NCBI GenBank assembly: GCA_015232015.1
Contig: JADGAM010000021.1
Coordinates: 1 to 38,001, forward strand
Origin: Oligoflexia bacterium
GTDB lineage: Bacteria > Bdellovibrionota > Bacteriovoracia > Bacteriovoracales > Bacteriovoracaceae
Direction: 5' to 3'
DNA: 38,001 nucleotides
A program made the position numbers and the translations under genes. Position 1 is the first letter of the stretch. Each line of letters begins with the position of its first letter. The notes under the pieces are model-generated. The model saw nothing but the letters and a program-made list of their open reading frames with translations, made no database searches and was not told the DNA's origin. Positions 7,850-16,010 of the stretch are shown piece after piece.

Positions 7850-9823
7850 TTATTTTTTACAAACACTTTGAGGAACAGTTCTAATAATTTTACTGAATAA
7901 TAAACCTAGACCTACAGTTCGGTATTCAACACATCTTTTTCCATTAAACATAGTTACACGAAATTTTGAATTTTTTTCAGATTTACATTGTGAATTATCC
8001 AAAACTGCTATCTCTTTCTTACTATTATAACTTGTACATCTCCCAGTAGCTGAATCCCAATCAATAAAGCTTATTAGTCCATCACTACCAATTGTGAATC
8101 TGTTATTACTAATTTTTTGAGCAAGAGCTTTCATTTTTTCCATTTTCTCTGGGTTCTCACTATATTTAATTATTTGATCTTTATCACTAGTATTTAATTC
8201 CCAAACATTTTTTTGTTGTCTAGATATTGATTCTAAAACTCCTAATGTAGCTTGTTCTAACAAGAGTTCAGCTTCACGAGCAATTCTCTCTTTTTCAAGC
8301 TTTTCTTTCTCTAAACGCTCTTTTTCAAGTCTCTCTTTTTCAAGTTTTTCTTTTTCTAAACGCTCTTTCTCAAGTCTCTCTTTTTCTAATTGCTCGCTCT
8401 TTTCTCTTGCTATTCTTTCTTGTTCTGTTTCAGCTTTCATAGCAGATTCTTTCATTAATTCATCCATCCCTTGACCAAATAGATCTTTTGCTAAAGGACT
8501 AAATGGATTAATAGCAGATTGTGCCCATGTAAAATCTGGATGTTTTCTAATTGAATCCCCAACATATCTACCACCAATAATATTTCCATCTTTATCTAGT
8601 TCAAGAATATATTTATAAGTTGCTTCTCTGAAGAAATTTGCTTTGCCCATAGCATTTTTGTGAGGTTGAACTTCAACAATATATTTAACCTTATTTTCAA
8701 TATATACTTGCTTAACTGTTCCTGGAGCAACATTAGCATCTGCAATCTCTTTACTTTTTATCATCTGATCAATTTTTTCTGGAGTTAACTCTTCAGATTT
8801 TAAAATCTTGTAAGCAACTACTCCTTGATTCCATACGGGGGCATCTGAAGTTACCTCTAAAACAAAACCTTTTTTCAATTTCCCAATTTTATTAGATAAA
8901 ACAATATGTAATGCTCCTGGGTTAATATCTAAAAAAGAAGGATCCTTAAGTGCCTCTTCCGCGTTCTCTTCATGATATGTATTGCACCTATCGCCGCAAA
9001 TAGGAGTTGAATCATGAGAATAATGGGCCGCTAGGTGGGCCACTAATGCTTTCATATCTGATGACCAAACAGGAAGTGATAATTTTATTCCAGCTGCTTC
9101 AGCATTTGTTTCACAATAGTTTGGTTCCTTTTCAGACACCGTTACTGGTGCCCAACCATGACATTGTCCAAACCAATTGATCTTATTTATATCTTTTAAA
9201 ATTTGATCACGTTCTTTATTAATTTTCTCCGCCAAAACAGTGTCTCCAGCTTCCACGGCAGCATTATGTCTTTTTAAAGCATCTTTTTTCTTAACATCTA
9301 AAGCATTATATTTATCACGAGTTATTTTTGTACGAGCTAATTCATTTCTAATAAGAGGATAATTAAACTTCTTATTTTTAATATCAAGAATCATTGGAGC
9401 TGGAATTTTTTCAAGATTAAATTTTGACATTTTACTAATGTCTGATTCTGTAATTTTCAATATTGAATCTAAATTATCTTTAACAGCATCTAGGCGTGCT
9501 TTTCTAGCATCAAATTCTTCAATTGTTTCATTTGATGCTTGTGCCTCTGTTGATGAATCAAATTTACCTTTAAATTGTACAGCAATTCCACCATGAACAA
9601 CAGCGTAGTAATCATCCGACCATCCTGGATTGCTTGTCTCTGCTTCTCCATTTTGATTAAGAACTGTATTAAGAGAAGCAAAGTTTCTGTCATAGGCCGC
9701 CTCTCCTTCAGTTCTCATAACATCTGGATTATTTTTAGCATCAATTATGCCTGCAGATACTTTTAGTCCACATAGACCTAGCATCAAGATCATTAATTTT
9801 AAAATTTTCATTTTTCTTTTCAT
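7850..9823 (-). CDS. secreted transglutaminase-elicitor-like protein with charged helical repeat
   Basis: A 657-residue protein with a Sec signal peptide (basic MKRKMKILK, hydrophobic core, ending KVSA near residue 24). The segment WFGQCHGWAPVTV places a Cys (221) in a context I associate with the transglutaminase-elicitor family (Phytophthora GP42-like, also in some bacteria). His306 (GALHIVLSNKIG) and Asp327 (EVTSDAPVWNQ) are candidate partners of a papain-like triad, and further cysteines (237, 276, 280) could form disulfides. Residues 474-517 are about seven LEKER/LEKEK pentads, a long charged helix. After it comes a small C-terminal domain with four Cys. A good GAGGT ribosome-binding site precedes ATG 9823. 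The gene is monocistronic, bracketed by two A/T hairpins. Protein cross-linking or proteolysis outside the cell is inference. Confidence 0.6.
   Translation of the reverse strand: MKRKMKILKLMILMLGLCGLKVSAGIIDAKNNPDVMRTEGEAAYDRNFASLNTVLNQNGEAETSNPGWSDDYYAVVHGGIAVQFKGKFDSSTEAQASNETIEEFDARKARLDAVKDNLDSILKITESDISKMSKFNLEKIPAPMILDIKNKKFNYPLIRNELARTKITRDKYNALDVKKKDALKRHNAAVEAGDTVLAEKINKERDQILKDINKINWFGQCHGWAPVTVSEKEPNYCETNAEAAGIKLSLPVWSSDMKALVAHLAAHYSHDSTPICGDRCNTYHEENAEEALKDPSFLDINPGALHIVLSNKIGKLKKGFVLEVTSDAPVWNQGVVAYKILKSEELTPEKIDQMIKSKEIADANVAPGTVKQVYIENKVKYIVEVQPHKNAMGKANFFREATYKYILELDKDGNIIGGRYVGDSIRKHPDFTWAQSAINPFSPLAKDLFGQGMDELMKESAMKAETEQERIAREKSEQLEKERLEKERLEKEKLEKERLEKERLEKEKLEKERIAREAELLLEQATLGVLESISRQQKNVWELNTSDKDQIIKYSENPEKMEKMKALAQKISNNRFTIGSDGLISFIDWDSATGRCTSYNSKKEIAVLDNSQCKSEKNSKFRVTMFNGKRCVEYRTVGLGLLFSKIIRTVPQSVCKK
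8273..8404 (-). repeat. 15-bp tandem repeat encoding LEKER/LEKEK helix
   Basis: Degenerate 15-bp units encode Leu-Glu-Lys-Glu-Arg or Leu-Glu-Lys-Glu-Lys, repeated about seven times. A five-residue period does not give a regular coiled-coil heptad, so a single charged alpha-helix is the likely structure. Confidence 0.8.
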
Positions 9824-10151
9824 TCTTATTACCTCTTGTTTTTGTTTTTTCTTTCTTAAGTTTGTGCGTTTATTTTATTTTCTGGAAAACACAACTTAGA
9901 TCTGGTTATTAATATTTTGTTTCTTAAAAAAACAATAAAAAATATTTAGGTACCAATATAAATCACAATTAAATATTTTTTATTTGTTTTTTTCAAAATT
10001 CTTTTAACTGATTAATTTTATTTGATTTGAAATTTTCAAGAGGTTAATAAGAATAAATTTAAGTGACAACAAATATGGGCAAATATACAAATATACAAAT
10101 ACACGAATAGCTTACTTAGTACAAATAGCTGTTTGTGGCCCTAACGTTGAG
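9824..10151. other. 328-base intergenic stretch holding an A/T hairpin
   Basis: No gene is seen. It must carry the promoter of the leftward transglutaminase-like gene, but I find no clean -35/-10 pair. The main structure is the hairpin at 9926-9993. At 10079-10105 a short ATACAAAT-type direct repeat is present. Confidence 0.5.
9926..9993. terminator. near-perfect 23-bp A/T hairpin, probable terminator of the small-lipoprotein pair
   Basis: The arm 9926-9948 pairs with 9970-9993 with a single bulged base and a 21-base loop. On the minus strand the second arm ends in a run of U, as in an intrinsic terminator for the lipoprotein genes that end at 10152. Its A-arm/T-arm make-up resembles the hairpin at 7717-7795. 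Confidence 0.6.
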
Positions 10152-10631
10152 TTAATAGATTTCTCGATAATAGAGACCAGTTACATTGATACTTCTTGGA
10201 CTATATATGGGAATAATTCCTAAAATAACATCTTTAAGAGAATAAAAAGTAGTTATTTCTAGTTCTTTAATTGAATCTTTTTCTCTAGGATTATTTATCT
10301 CATTAGTTACATCTCTTACATATTGATCTCGCAAATTTTCTATTAAAAATGGACAAATACTAACACTATAACTATTAGGATTTGTAGAACCAAAAAAAGC
10401 ATGAGTTCTAATATTTAAATTAAATCTGGAAATATCTTTATTATTAAATGAATCTACAACGTCTGCACGAAGCACTGACGTCGTGATTTTATGGAAATCG
10501 ATTGTATCTCTTATTTGACAGTGTTTAGAGCTAATAACTAAATTACTTCCACAAGAGGAAGTTAATAACATTACACTCATTGCACCTGTTAATATTCCAA
10601 AGTAAAATCCTTTCAATTTTTTATTCCCCAT
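10152..10631 (-). CDS. small lipoprotein with C-terminal GIIPIYSPR motif
   Basis: 159 residues with a type II signal peptide (lipobox TSSC, Cys27). The family is not recognised. The C-terminal YSLKDVILGIIPIYSPRSI, followed by NVTGLYY, is mirrored in the upstream neighbour, which ends WKDFLYMFFSLGIYTPRTV then LISGW; the pattern recalls short Bor-like lipoproteins with a terminal beta-strand. Other cysteines at 38 and 93 could pair in the periplasm. The reading frame overlaps the upstream gene by 19 bases, so the two are translationally linked. Residues about 49-61 (ITTSVLRADVVDS) are encoded by a GC-rich segment that recurs in non-coding DNA at 19401-19456. Function unknown. Confidence 0.7.
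   Translation of the reverse strand: MGNKKLKGFYFGILTGAMSVMLLTSSCGSNLVISSKHCQIRDTIDFHKITTSVLRADVVDSFNNKDISRFNLNIRTHAFFGSTNPNSYSVSICPFLIENLRDQYVRDVTNEINNPREKDSIKELEITTFYSLKDVILGIIPIYSPRSINVTGLYYREIY
10450..10487. repeat. short GC-rich dispersed repeat, copy A (inside a gene)
   Basis: Aligned with 19401-19456 in the same orientation: GAATCT, then three bases, then ACGTCTGC(A/G)CGA, and after a gap GC(A/G)CTGAC(G/A)TCG(T/C)GAT. About 30 of 36 aligned positions agree and the GC content is well above the surroundings. Copy A lacks roughly 18 central bases present in copy B. Confidence 0.6.
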
Positions 10632-11002
10632 CCGCTTATCAAAACAGTTCTAGGTGTATAAATTCCTAAAGAAAAAAACATATACAAAAAATCTTTCCAA
10701 GAAGTTTTTTCATAAATCTCTAATTTAGATATTTCAGTAAACCCTTCTATTTTACCAAGTCTATCGAGAAAGATTGTATGTTTTTTTGGAATAAGGCCGA
10801 AAAGATAAAAATCAACATCGCTATTAATATTAAAATTTTTATTATGTCCATTTTGCGGAGTAAAAAACACTGGAATATCTCCTGTATTTTTGTATGTTAT
10901 TCTGCTACAAGACACACTGATAAAAATTAATACTAATAATATATTTATATTTAAAAAAAATACAATTGCCTTCACATTAGTTGATGTAGTAGTTATTTCC
11001 AT
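10613..11002 (-). CDS. small lipoprotein with C-terminal GIYTPRT motif
   Basis: 129 residues; signal peptide with lipobox SVSC (Cys32). The mature part starts SRITYKNTGDIPVFFTP and ends with WKDFLYMFFSLGIYTPRTV followed by LISGWG, the same kind of ending as the gene it overlaps downstream, so the two may be divergent paralogues. DFYLFGLIPKKHTIFLD in the middle suggests a beta-sandwich. ATG 11002 has no clear ribosome-binding site and lies close behind a possible promoter, so a leaderless or nearly leaderless message is possible. No function is recognised; Bor-type outer-membrane lipoproteins are the closest idea. Confidence 0.65.
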   Translation of the reverse strand: MEITTTSTNVKAIVFFLNINILLVLIFISVSCSRITYKNTGDIPVFFTPQNGHNKNFNINSDVDFYLFGLIPKKHTIFLDRLGKIEGFTEISKLEIYEKTSWKDFLYMFFSLGIYTPRTVLISGWGIKN

Positions 11003-11016
11003 GCATATTATGATAA

Positions 11017-11044
11017 ATTATATTTATCTATTATCAAAGAGCAA
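11017..11044 (-). promoter_or_regulatory. candidate sigma-70 promoter for the small-lipoprotein pair
   Basis: On the minus strand TTGCTC (-35, 11039-11044), a 16-base spacer and a consensus TATAAT (-10, 11017-11022). The start of transcription would be around 11010, only some eight bases before the ATG. Confidence 0.35.
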
Positions 11045-11061
11045 AATAAAGGTTCGCACTA

Positions 11062-11877
11062 ATGATACCAATTATACCTATGATACCATTAAATCGTATA
11101 ATATCTTTTTCAACAATTATCATATATCTTTTATCTCTTTTTATTTTTGTATCTTGTGGCGGGATAAGCATGAAACGAGTTGAAAAAAATAACCCTGGTG
11201 ATTATTATTTACGTTCTGGCATTCAAGAATACTATCTTCCAGGTTTACCTGATTGGGCCAATTTTTCTAGTGCTGGTCAATGTAGACGAAAACATTCCAC
11301 TTATTATTTTGATCTTAAAAAAATATCTCAAAGTTTTAACTTCGATTATAAGCAAAGTGTTCAATTTCAACTTTCATTCAACAAATATTTGGCCGACTAC
11401 CACACTAAGTTCTCAATGAAAAAACTAAATATTAAAGATGAAGAGATCGTTTTTTATACTACTAAAGATCATATTACCTATGGGAATCTTCCTTTCAAGA
11501 TACCTTCTTACAAAAGAGTTAACTTAATTTGGATTGATGAGACAATAAATAATTCAACAAAATTAAAGTCTCTTACAAAGCTAATGAATAGTGATGAAAT
11601 TGGATCCGGGCATCCAGTTTTTATTTCATTATGTTTATTTAACGATGAAGTTGATTCATTTATAAGTGGAAAAGAATTTAAAGACACCGACATTAGAATT
11701 ATTTCCCATGAACTTTTTTCTATCTATAATGAAAAATTTGAAATGCTTAACCATTTTTATTTAAATTTTGACCTACTTTTTAACAAACAAGAGCAACAAT
11801 TGTTTCTATATCTTCCAAGTTCCTCTAAAAAACCGCCGTTAGAATTCAAAGGAACCTTTAAAATACATTATTACTGA
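11062..11877 (+). CDS. exported lipoprotein, function unknown
   Basis: 271 residues, divergent from the lipoprotein pair. The signal region is long (MIPIIPMIPLNRIISF, then a hydrophobic core) and ends in lipobox FVSC, Cys32, followed by GG. The mature protein has no family I recognise: it reads as a mixed alpha/beta periplasmic domain, with YYLPGLPDWANFSSAG near the start, YLADYHTKFSMKKL and a C-terminus ending LEFKGTFKIHYY, suggesting a final beta-strand. AAAGG nine bases before ATG 11062 supports the start. It is convergent with the hydrolase gene that follows, 127 bases away. Confidence 0.65.
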   Translation: MIPIIPMIPLNRIISFSTIIIYLLSLFIFVSCGGISMKRVEKNNPGDYYLRSGIQEYYLPGLPDWANFSSAGQCRRKHSTYYFDLKKISQSFNFDYKQSVQFQLSFNKYLADYHTKFSMKKLNIKDEEIVFYTTKDHITYGNLPFKIPSYKRVNLIWIDETINNSTKLKSLTKLMNSDEIGSGHPVFISLCLFNDEVDSFISGKEFKDTDIRIISHELFSIYNEKFEMLNHFYLNFDLLFNKQEQQLFLYLPSSSKKPPLEFKGTFKIHYY

Positions 11878-11950
11878 TTAATAATGGAAAAAAATTAACA
11901 TTAATTTGTATTATCTAGAGTACTTGCTATAGTCTTTTAAAAAATGATTT

Positions 11951-11977
11951 AGGTACAGGAGCGGGCGCGGAATCTGA
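11951..11977. other. GC-rich patch between convergent genes
   Basis: AGGTACAGGAGCGGGCGCGG and the bases after it stand out from flanking DNA that is mostly A and T. The patch lies between the lipoprotein stop (11877) and the hydrolase stop (12005). It has no start codon in good context and no strong hairpin; it may be a gene remnant or inserted sequence. Confidence 0.35.
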
Positions 11978-12004
11978 CAAACCTCAAGTTGTTTATCACA
12001 AGTA

Positions 12005-14128
12005 CTATAACACTAACGATAATGCTTTAAATAATTCTTCTCTGGGAAATTTGTTTTGTTGTTCTATTAAATTAAACGTAGAACCAAAGGCAATTCCCCA
12101 ATGATCAACACCTGCAATTCCAAGCCAAGTAGTCTTTAAAGGATTTTTTATATAATATGGATTTAAAGCAGCATTGAGTTCATTCCAAAAAACTGCTTTA
12201 TGCATAACTACTTTGCTATCATTGAGATAAAAACCATAATGCTTGGCCATTAATTTGTAACTATATTGTTGAATTAAATAATCTAATCCTACACTAGGAT
12301 AATAGTAAGGATTAATTTCTTCAGCTGCCTGATTTTGATCTTTATTATTTTCTTTATTATTCTCAAACATAGTTGCAGTTATTGAATAATAATTAATGTC
12401 TTTTGTAGGCAAGTTACTTGTACGCCACCACTCTAAACGATCTTTAGTGGAAATTTGATATAATAACTTGTATAAGTGTTCACAAACAATTCTTAATTTT
12501 TTAATTATAAGATCGTGTTCAAAATAAATATTATTTAAATGTAATCCTTCTAAACCAATTTTAAAAACAAGATATAAAATCAATTGGGGATCAACAGTTT
12601 TTAATGCTGAAACTCCATTCCTTGCTATTGCAATTATTTCAATTGCATCCTCGATTACCCTTCTAGGATTTAAAAATGATTTTTTTTCTAATTGAGAATA
12701 TTTTATAAAAAAATTATTTATCTTATCATTTAAAGCTGTGTTGTTTGTATTAGATTTATAATTACTAAAATCCGTAACCACAAGCATATTTTTTATGAAG
12801 CTTACAATTGTATACATATTGTAAGCAATTGTAGGCAGTCTACTTAAAAAATTAAGTGAACCAAATATTATTCCTTCATGTGGATATTGGCCAATGTAAC
12901 GTAAACTCGCGGCCATGTTCATAATTGCTTTCAGTTGCTTACATGCTTCTGCTGTAGGACTTATATGGCATACTCCCTCATCAGAGTAATCAGTACCGTA
13001 AAGCACACCGCTTAATGAAATAACACCTCTAACACTTTTCTGCCATTCATTGTATGTCTTTAACATTTCTAATCCTACAAAAACACCTCGAGAATAACCT
13101 AATAAATAAAGATTCGAAGGCGTTTCACCTAGGATAGAAAAAACTTTATTCAAGCGTCTCGTATATACCCTCGACATAAGACGATAATCTTCCAAAGTCT
13201 CTAAAGACAAAAGAGGTGATTGTAACAATATAACTCTAACAACCTCTTGATTATCACCGCTATCTTCATTAATTTCATTCTTTTCATTCTTAAAATCATT
13301 TACTGAAAAACTTGAAATATTAATTAATTCTTCAATAGCTGCATTTTTATATCCCATTTTAGTTTTTGCATTGTATGGATTGTAATTATTATTTGATTCA
13401 CCGTAAGTATCAAGTTCTGTCTTCAAAAGTGTTTGATATTGATCTCTCAATAGATCATTTTCAACATCAATTGATTTTCGATAGTTGAGCTTTTTAATCC
13501 ATTTTTTGTAAAATAATGATTTTTTTTGATATTTTGGAGTAAAAATTTCATGAAACATCTGATATTTAGTAAATTCGGTAAACATACCTGTTAATAAAAC
13601 TATGGTAATCGGATTTTTCTTTAATTTCAGCAATGATTGATCAATTTTCTTTTCTATAGATTCACTTTGAGATTCATTTTGATACTCACTTTGATACTCA
13701 TTTTCAACTTCATTAGGAGATTCAGTAAGTCCTTTGAGCGATTTATTCGTACTGCTGATAGAGTTGTAATATATATCTACAGGTTTTATTTCACTAAAAT
13801 TCCTTGAAATTACATCAAGTATCTTCATTCCTTCTTGACTATTACTTCCATCTTTATTGATCGTATCAGCAATTAAATTACTTTTTATAGATTGTAATAA
13901 TTTTGAAGGTGGTAGATAGATAATCTTTTTTATATCTAAATTACTACCATTTTTACGAAGAAGATTATCAAAAATTAATCGAAAATCATTTGCAATATTA
14001 TCAGTATTATTTGTATCTTTTGGAATGTTTGCAGAGTAGCAATTTACAGAGGTAAATTTGAATAATAAAATAGCCACAAAAACGAAATCACACACAAAAA
14101 GGTATCCACGCCTTCTAAAAGTTTTCAT
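12005..14128 (-). CDS. exported alpha/beta-hydrolase-like protein
   Basis: 707 residues. The N-terminus is a basic, hydrophobic signal peptide ending near NCYSA (residue 33), giving a periplasmic or secreted protein. A nucleophile elbow YLLGYSRGVFVG gives Ser346 in G-x-S-x-G, preceded by the strand VVRVILLQSPL and followed by RGVISLSGVLYGTDY, the usual alpha/beta-hydrolase succession. VDHWG near the C-terminus (His676) is the likely catalytic His; the acid is not obvious. Residues 145-160 are an EYQSEYQNESQSES simple-repeat linker. The first 170 and the middle 250 residues have no assigned domain, so the protein is much longer than a plain hydrolase. A GAGGT site precedes ATG 14128. Substrate unknown; lipase or esterase is a guess. 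Confidence 0.65.
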   Translation of the reverse strand: MKTFRRRGYLFVCDFVFVAILLFKFTSVNCYSANIPKDTNNTDNIANDFRLIFDNLLRKNGSNLDIKKIIYLPPSKLLQSIKSNLIADTINKDGSNSQEGMKILDVISRNFSEIKPVDIYYNSISSTNKSLKGLTESPNEVENEYQSEYQNESQSESIEKKIDQSLLKLKKNPITIVLLTGMFTEFTKYQMFHEIFTPKYQKKSLFYKKWIKKLNYRKSIDVENDLLRDQYQTLLKTELDTYGESNNNYNPYNAKTKMGYKNAAIEELINISSFSVNDFKNEKNEINEDSGDNQEVVRVILLQSPLLSLETLEDYRLMSRVYTRRLNKVFSILGETPSNLYLLGYSRGVFVGLEMLKTYNEWQKSVRGVISLSGVLYGTDYSDEGVCHISPTAEACKQLKAIMNMAASLRYIGQYPHEGIIFGSLNFLSRLPTIAYNMYTIVSFIKNMLVVTDFSNYKSNTNNTALNDKINNFFIKYSQLEKKSFLNPRRVIEDAIEIIAIARNGVSALKTVDPQLILYLVFKIGLEGLHLNNIYFEHDLIIKKLRIVCEHLYKLLYQISTKDRLEWWRTSNLPTKDINYYSITATMFENNKENNKDQNQAAEEINPYYYPSVGLDYLIQQYSYKLMAKHYGFYLNDSKVVMHKAVFWNELNAALNPYYIKNPLKTTWLGIAGVDHWGIAFGSTFNLIEQQNKFPREELFKALSLVL

Positions 14129-14302
14129 AAATCTACCTCGAAAAAATTTTATAATTTTGTTATTCTATTAAAGTGTCATATACATTTATAGGTGTATATA
14201 TATATACGCTAAATAAAATTAGAAATTAAATCAATGGGACATAGTTATTCTTAACATAAAACTAACTTAAGTCCTGAAAAAAAATATAAGGATTAAAATA
14301 AT

Positions 14303-15934
14303 ATGTTACAACTTTCAAATCTCTCAAAAATATTAGGTGGTCAAAAAATATTCAGCAATGTCACTTTTAAAATTAATCCCGGAGAAAAAGTGGGATTAGT
14401 GGGCGCCAATGGTACTGGTAAAACCACAATCTTTCGCCTAATTATTGGTGAAGATCGCGCGGATGAAGGGCAAATTAGTTTGCAAACTAATACTAGGCTT
14501 GCTTATTTCTCTCAAAGTGTTGGTGAAATGAGAGGGAATACTGCGCTTCAAGAGGTTGTTAGTGGCCATAAAAAAGTTAAATTACTTCAAGATGAAATTA
14601 CAAAATATGGAAATCAATTGGCGGATTCTTCTCTCGATGAAAAAGAGATGAATAAAATTTTAGATCGTATGGGAAATGCCCAAAGTGAATTTGAAAAACT
14701 TGGAGGATATGAGGTTGAAAGTAATGCCGAAGAGATATTGACTGGTCTTGGTATCAAACCAATAGATCATTCTAAAATGGTAGAAGATTTTAGTGGTGGT
14801 TGGAAAATGAGAATTGCTCTGGCCAAAGTATTAATTTGTACTCCTGATGTTATTTTAATGGATGAACCTACAAACTATCTTGATATGGAAACAATTCTTT
14901 GGCTGGAAGAGTGGCTGCTTAATTTTAAAGGAGCAATTCTTATGACCACACATGATCGCGATTTTATGAATAAAATTGTAAAAAAAATTGTAGAAATTTC
15001 TCAAGGAACCGCCACGATTTACTCTGGAAATTATGATTTCTATCTACAAGAAAGAGAGATGAGAAAAAAGCAAAATGAGGCGGAATATAATCGTCAAAAA
15101 GATATGTTAAAAAAAGAAGAAGAGTTTATTGCTCGTTTTCAAGCAAGAGTTTCACATGCAGCGCAGGTTCAATCACGAGTAAAAAAGCTAGAAAAAATTG
15201 AAAGAGTTGAATTAATGAGTGATGAAGATGAGATGCGCATTTTATTACCGGAAATTCCTCGAGGGGGAAATGATGTCATAGCTATAAAAAATCTTACAAA
15301 AACATGGACCGATTCCAAGGGCAATAAGAATGAAGTTTTTAGCTCACTTTCAATGATCATAAATCGCCAAGAAAGAATAGCTGTCGTAGGGATTAATGGT
15401 GCTGGAAAATCAACATTGCTTAAAATTTTAGCATCTCAAACTAATGCTAGCAGTGGAGAGGTAATTATAGGACCTAGTATTGGTTGTGGTTATTTTGGTC
15501 AACATACAATAGAAGTTTTAAACGTAGAAAATACTGTTTTTGAAGAGTTAAGCACCAAACTTCCAGATAAAAACGATGCCGCTATCAGAAACATCTTGGC
15601 GGCCTTTCTTTTTAAGGGAGATGAGGTTTTTAAAAAGATTCGCTACCTTTCAGGAGGGGAGAAAGCGCGAGTGGTTTTGGCATCTATTCTCTCCTCTCCA
15701 CTTAATCTACTATTGTTGGATGAACCTACAAACCATCTGGATATAAAATCTCGTGAAGTTTTACTAGATACTCTCAAGCGCTACCAGGGTACTCTACTTG
15801 TTGTAAGTCACGATCGCTTTTTCTTGCGTGCAATTGCAAGCAAAGTTTTAGAAATAGATAAAGGGAGTGCTTATTTATACCCAGGTGATTATCAAGAGTA
15901 TCTGGAATCAAAAAAAACAACAAAAATAAAATAG
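14303..15934 (+). CDS. ABC-F family ATPase (ribosome-associated)
   Basis: 543 residues with two ABC domains and no membrane segment, as in ABC-F translation factors. Domain 1: Walker A GANGTGKTT (34-42), signature FSGGW (163-167), Walker B VILMDEPTN. Domain 2: Walker A GINGAGKST (363-371), signature LSGGEKAR (449-456), Walker B LLLLDEPTNHLD. Between them lies the charged helical P-site tRNA interaction linker (about 240-320, with QERE, KKEEEFIARFQAR and VKKLEKIERVEL). Family members bind the ribosomal E site and either regulate translation (EttA, YbiT, Uup) or protect against antibiotics; the linker is short and the general Uup/YbiT-like reading is preferred over resistance. AAGGA lies 11 bases before ATG 14303. 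The RNA helicase follows 76 bases later, likely co-transcribed. Confidence 0.93.
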   Translation: MLQLSNLSKILGGQKIFSNVTFKINPGEKVGLVGANGTGKTTIFRLIIGEDRADEGQISLQTNTRLAYFSQSVGEMRGNTALQEVVSGHKKVKLLQDEITKYGNQLADSSLDEKEMNKILDRMGNAQSEFEKLGGYEVESNAEEILTGLGIKPIDHSKMVEDFSGGWKMRIALAKVLICTPDVILMDEPTNYLDMETILWLEEWLLNFKGAILMTTHDRDFMNKIVKKIVEISQGTATIYSGNYDFYLQEREMRKKQNEAEYNRQKDMLKKEEEFIARFQARVSHAAQVQSRVKKLEKIERVELMSDEDEMRILLPEIPRGGNDVIAIKNLTKTWTDSKGNKNEVFSSLSMIINRQERIAVVGINGAGKSTLLKILASQTNASSGEVIIGPSIGCGYFGQHTIEVLNVENTVFEELSTKLPDKNDAAIRNILAAFLFKGDEVFKKIRYLSGGEKARVVLASILSSPLNLLLLDEPTNHLDIKSREVLLDTLKRYQGTLLVVSHDRFFLRAIASKVLEIDKGSAYLYPGDYQEYLESKKTTKIK

Positions 15935-16010
15935 AGAAATAAAATAGAGACATTTATCTTCAAAAATGGTAGAGCAGACTATCTAAATTGATTTAATCAT
16001 AAGGAATACC

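Noticed and set aside
14303-15934. Antibiotic-resistance ABC-F protein
   Set aside because: The inter-domain linker is short and no resistance context is nearby; a housekeeping Uup/YbiT-like role is more likely.
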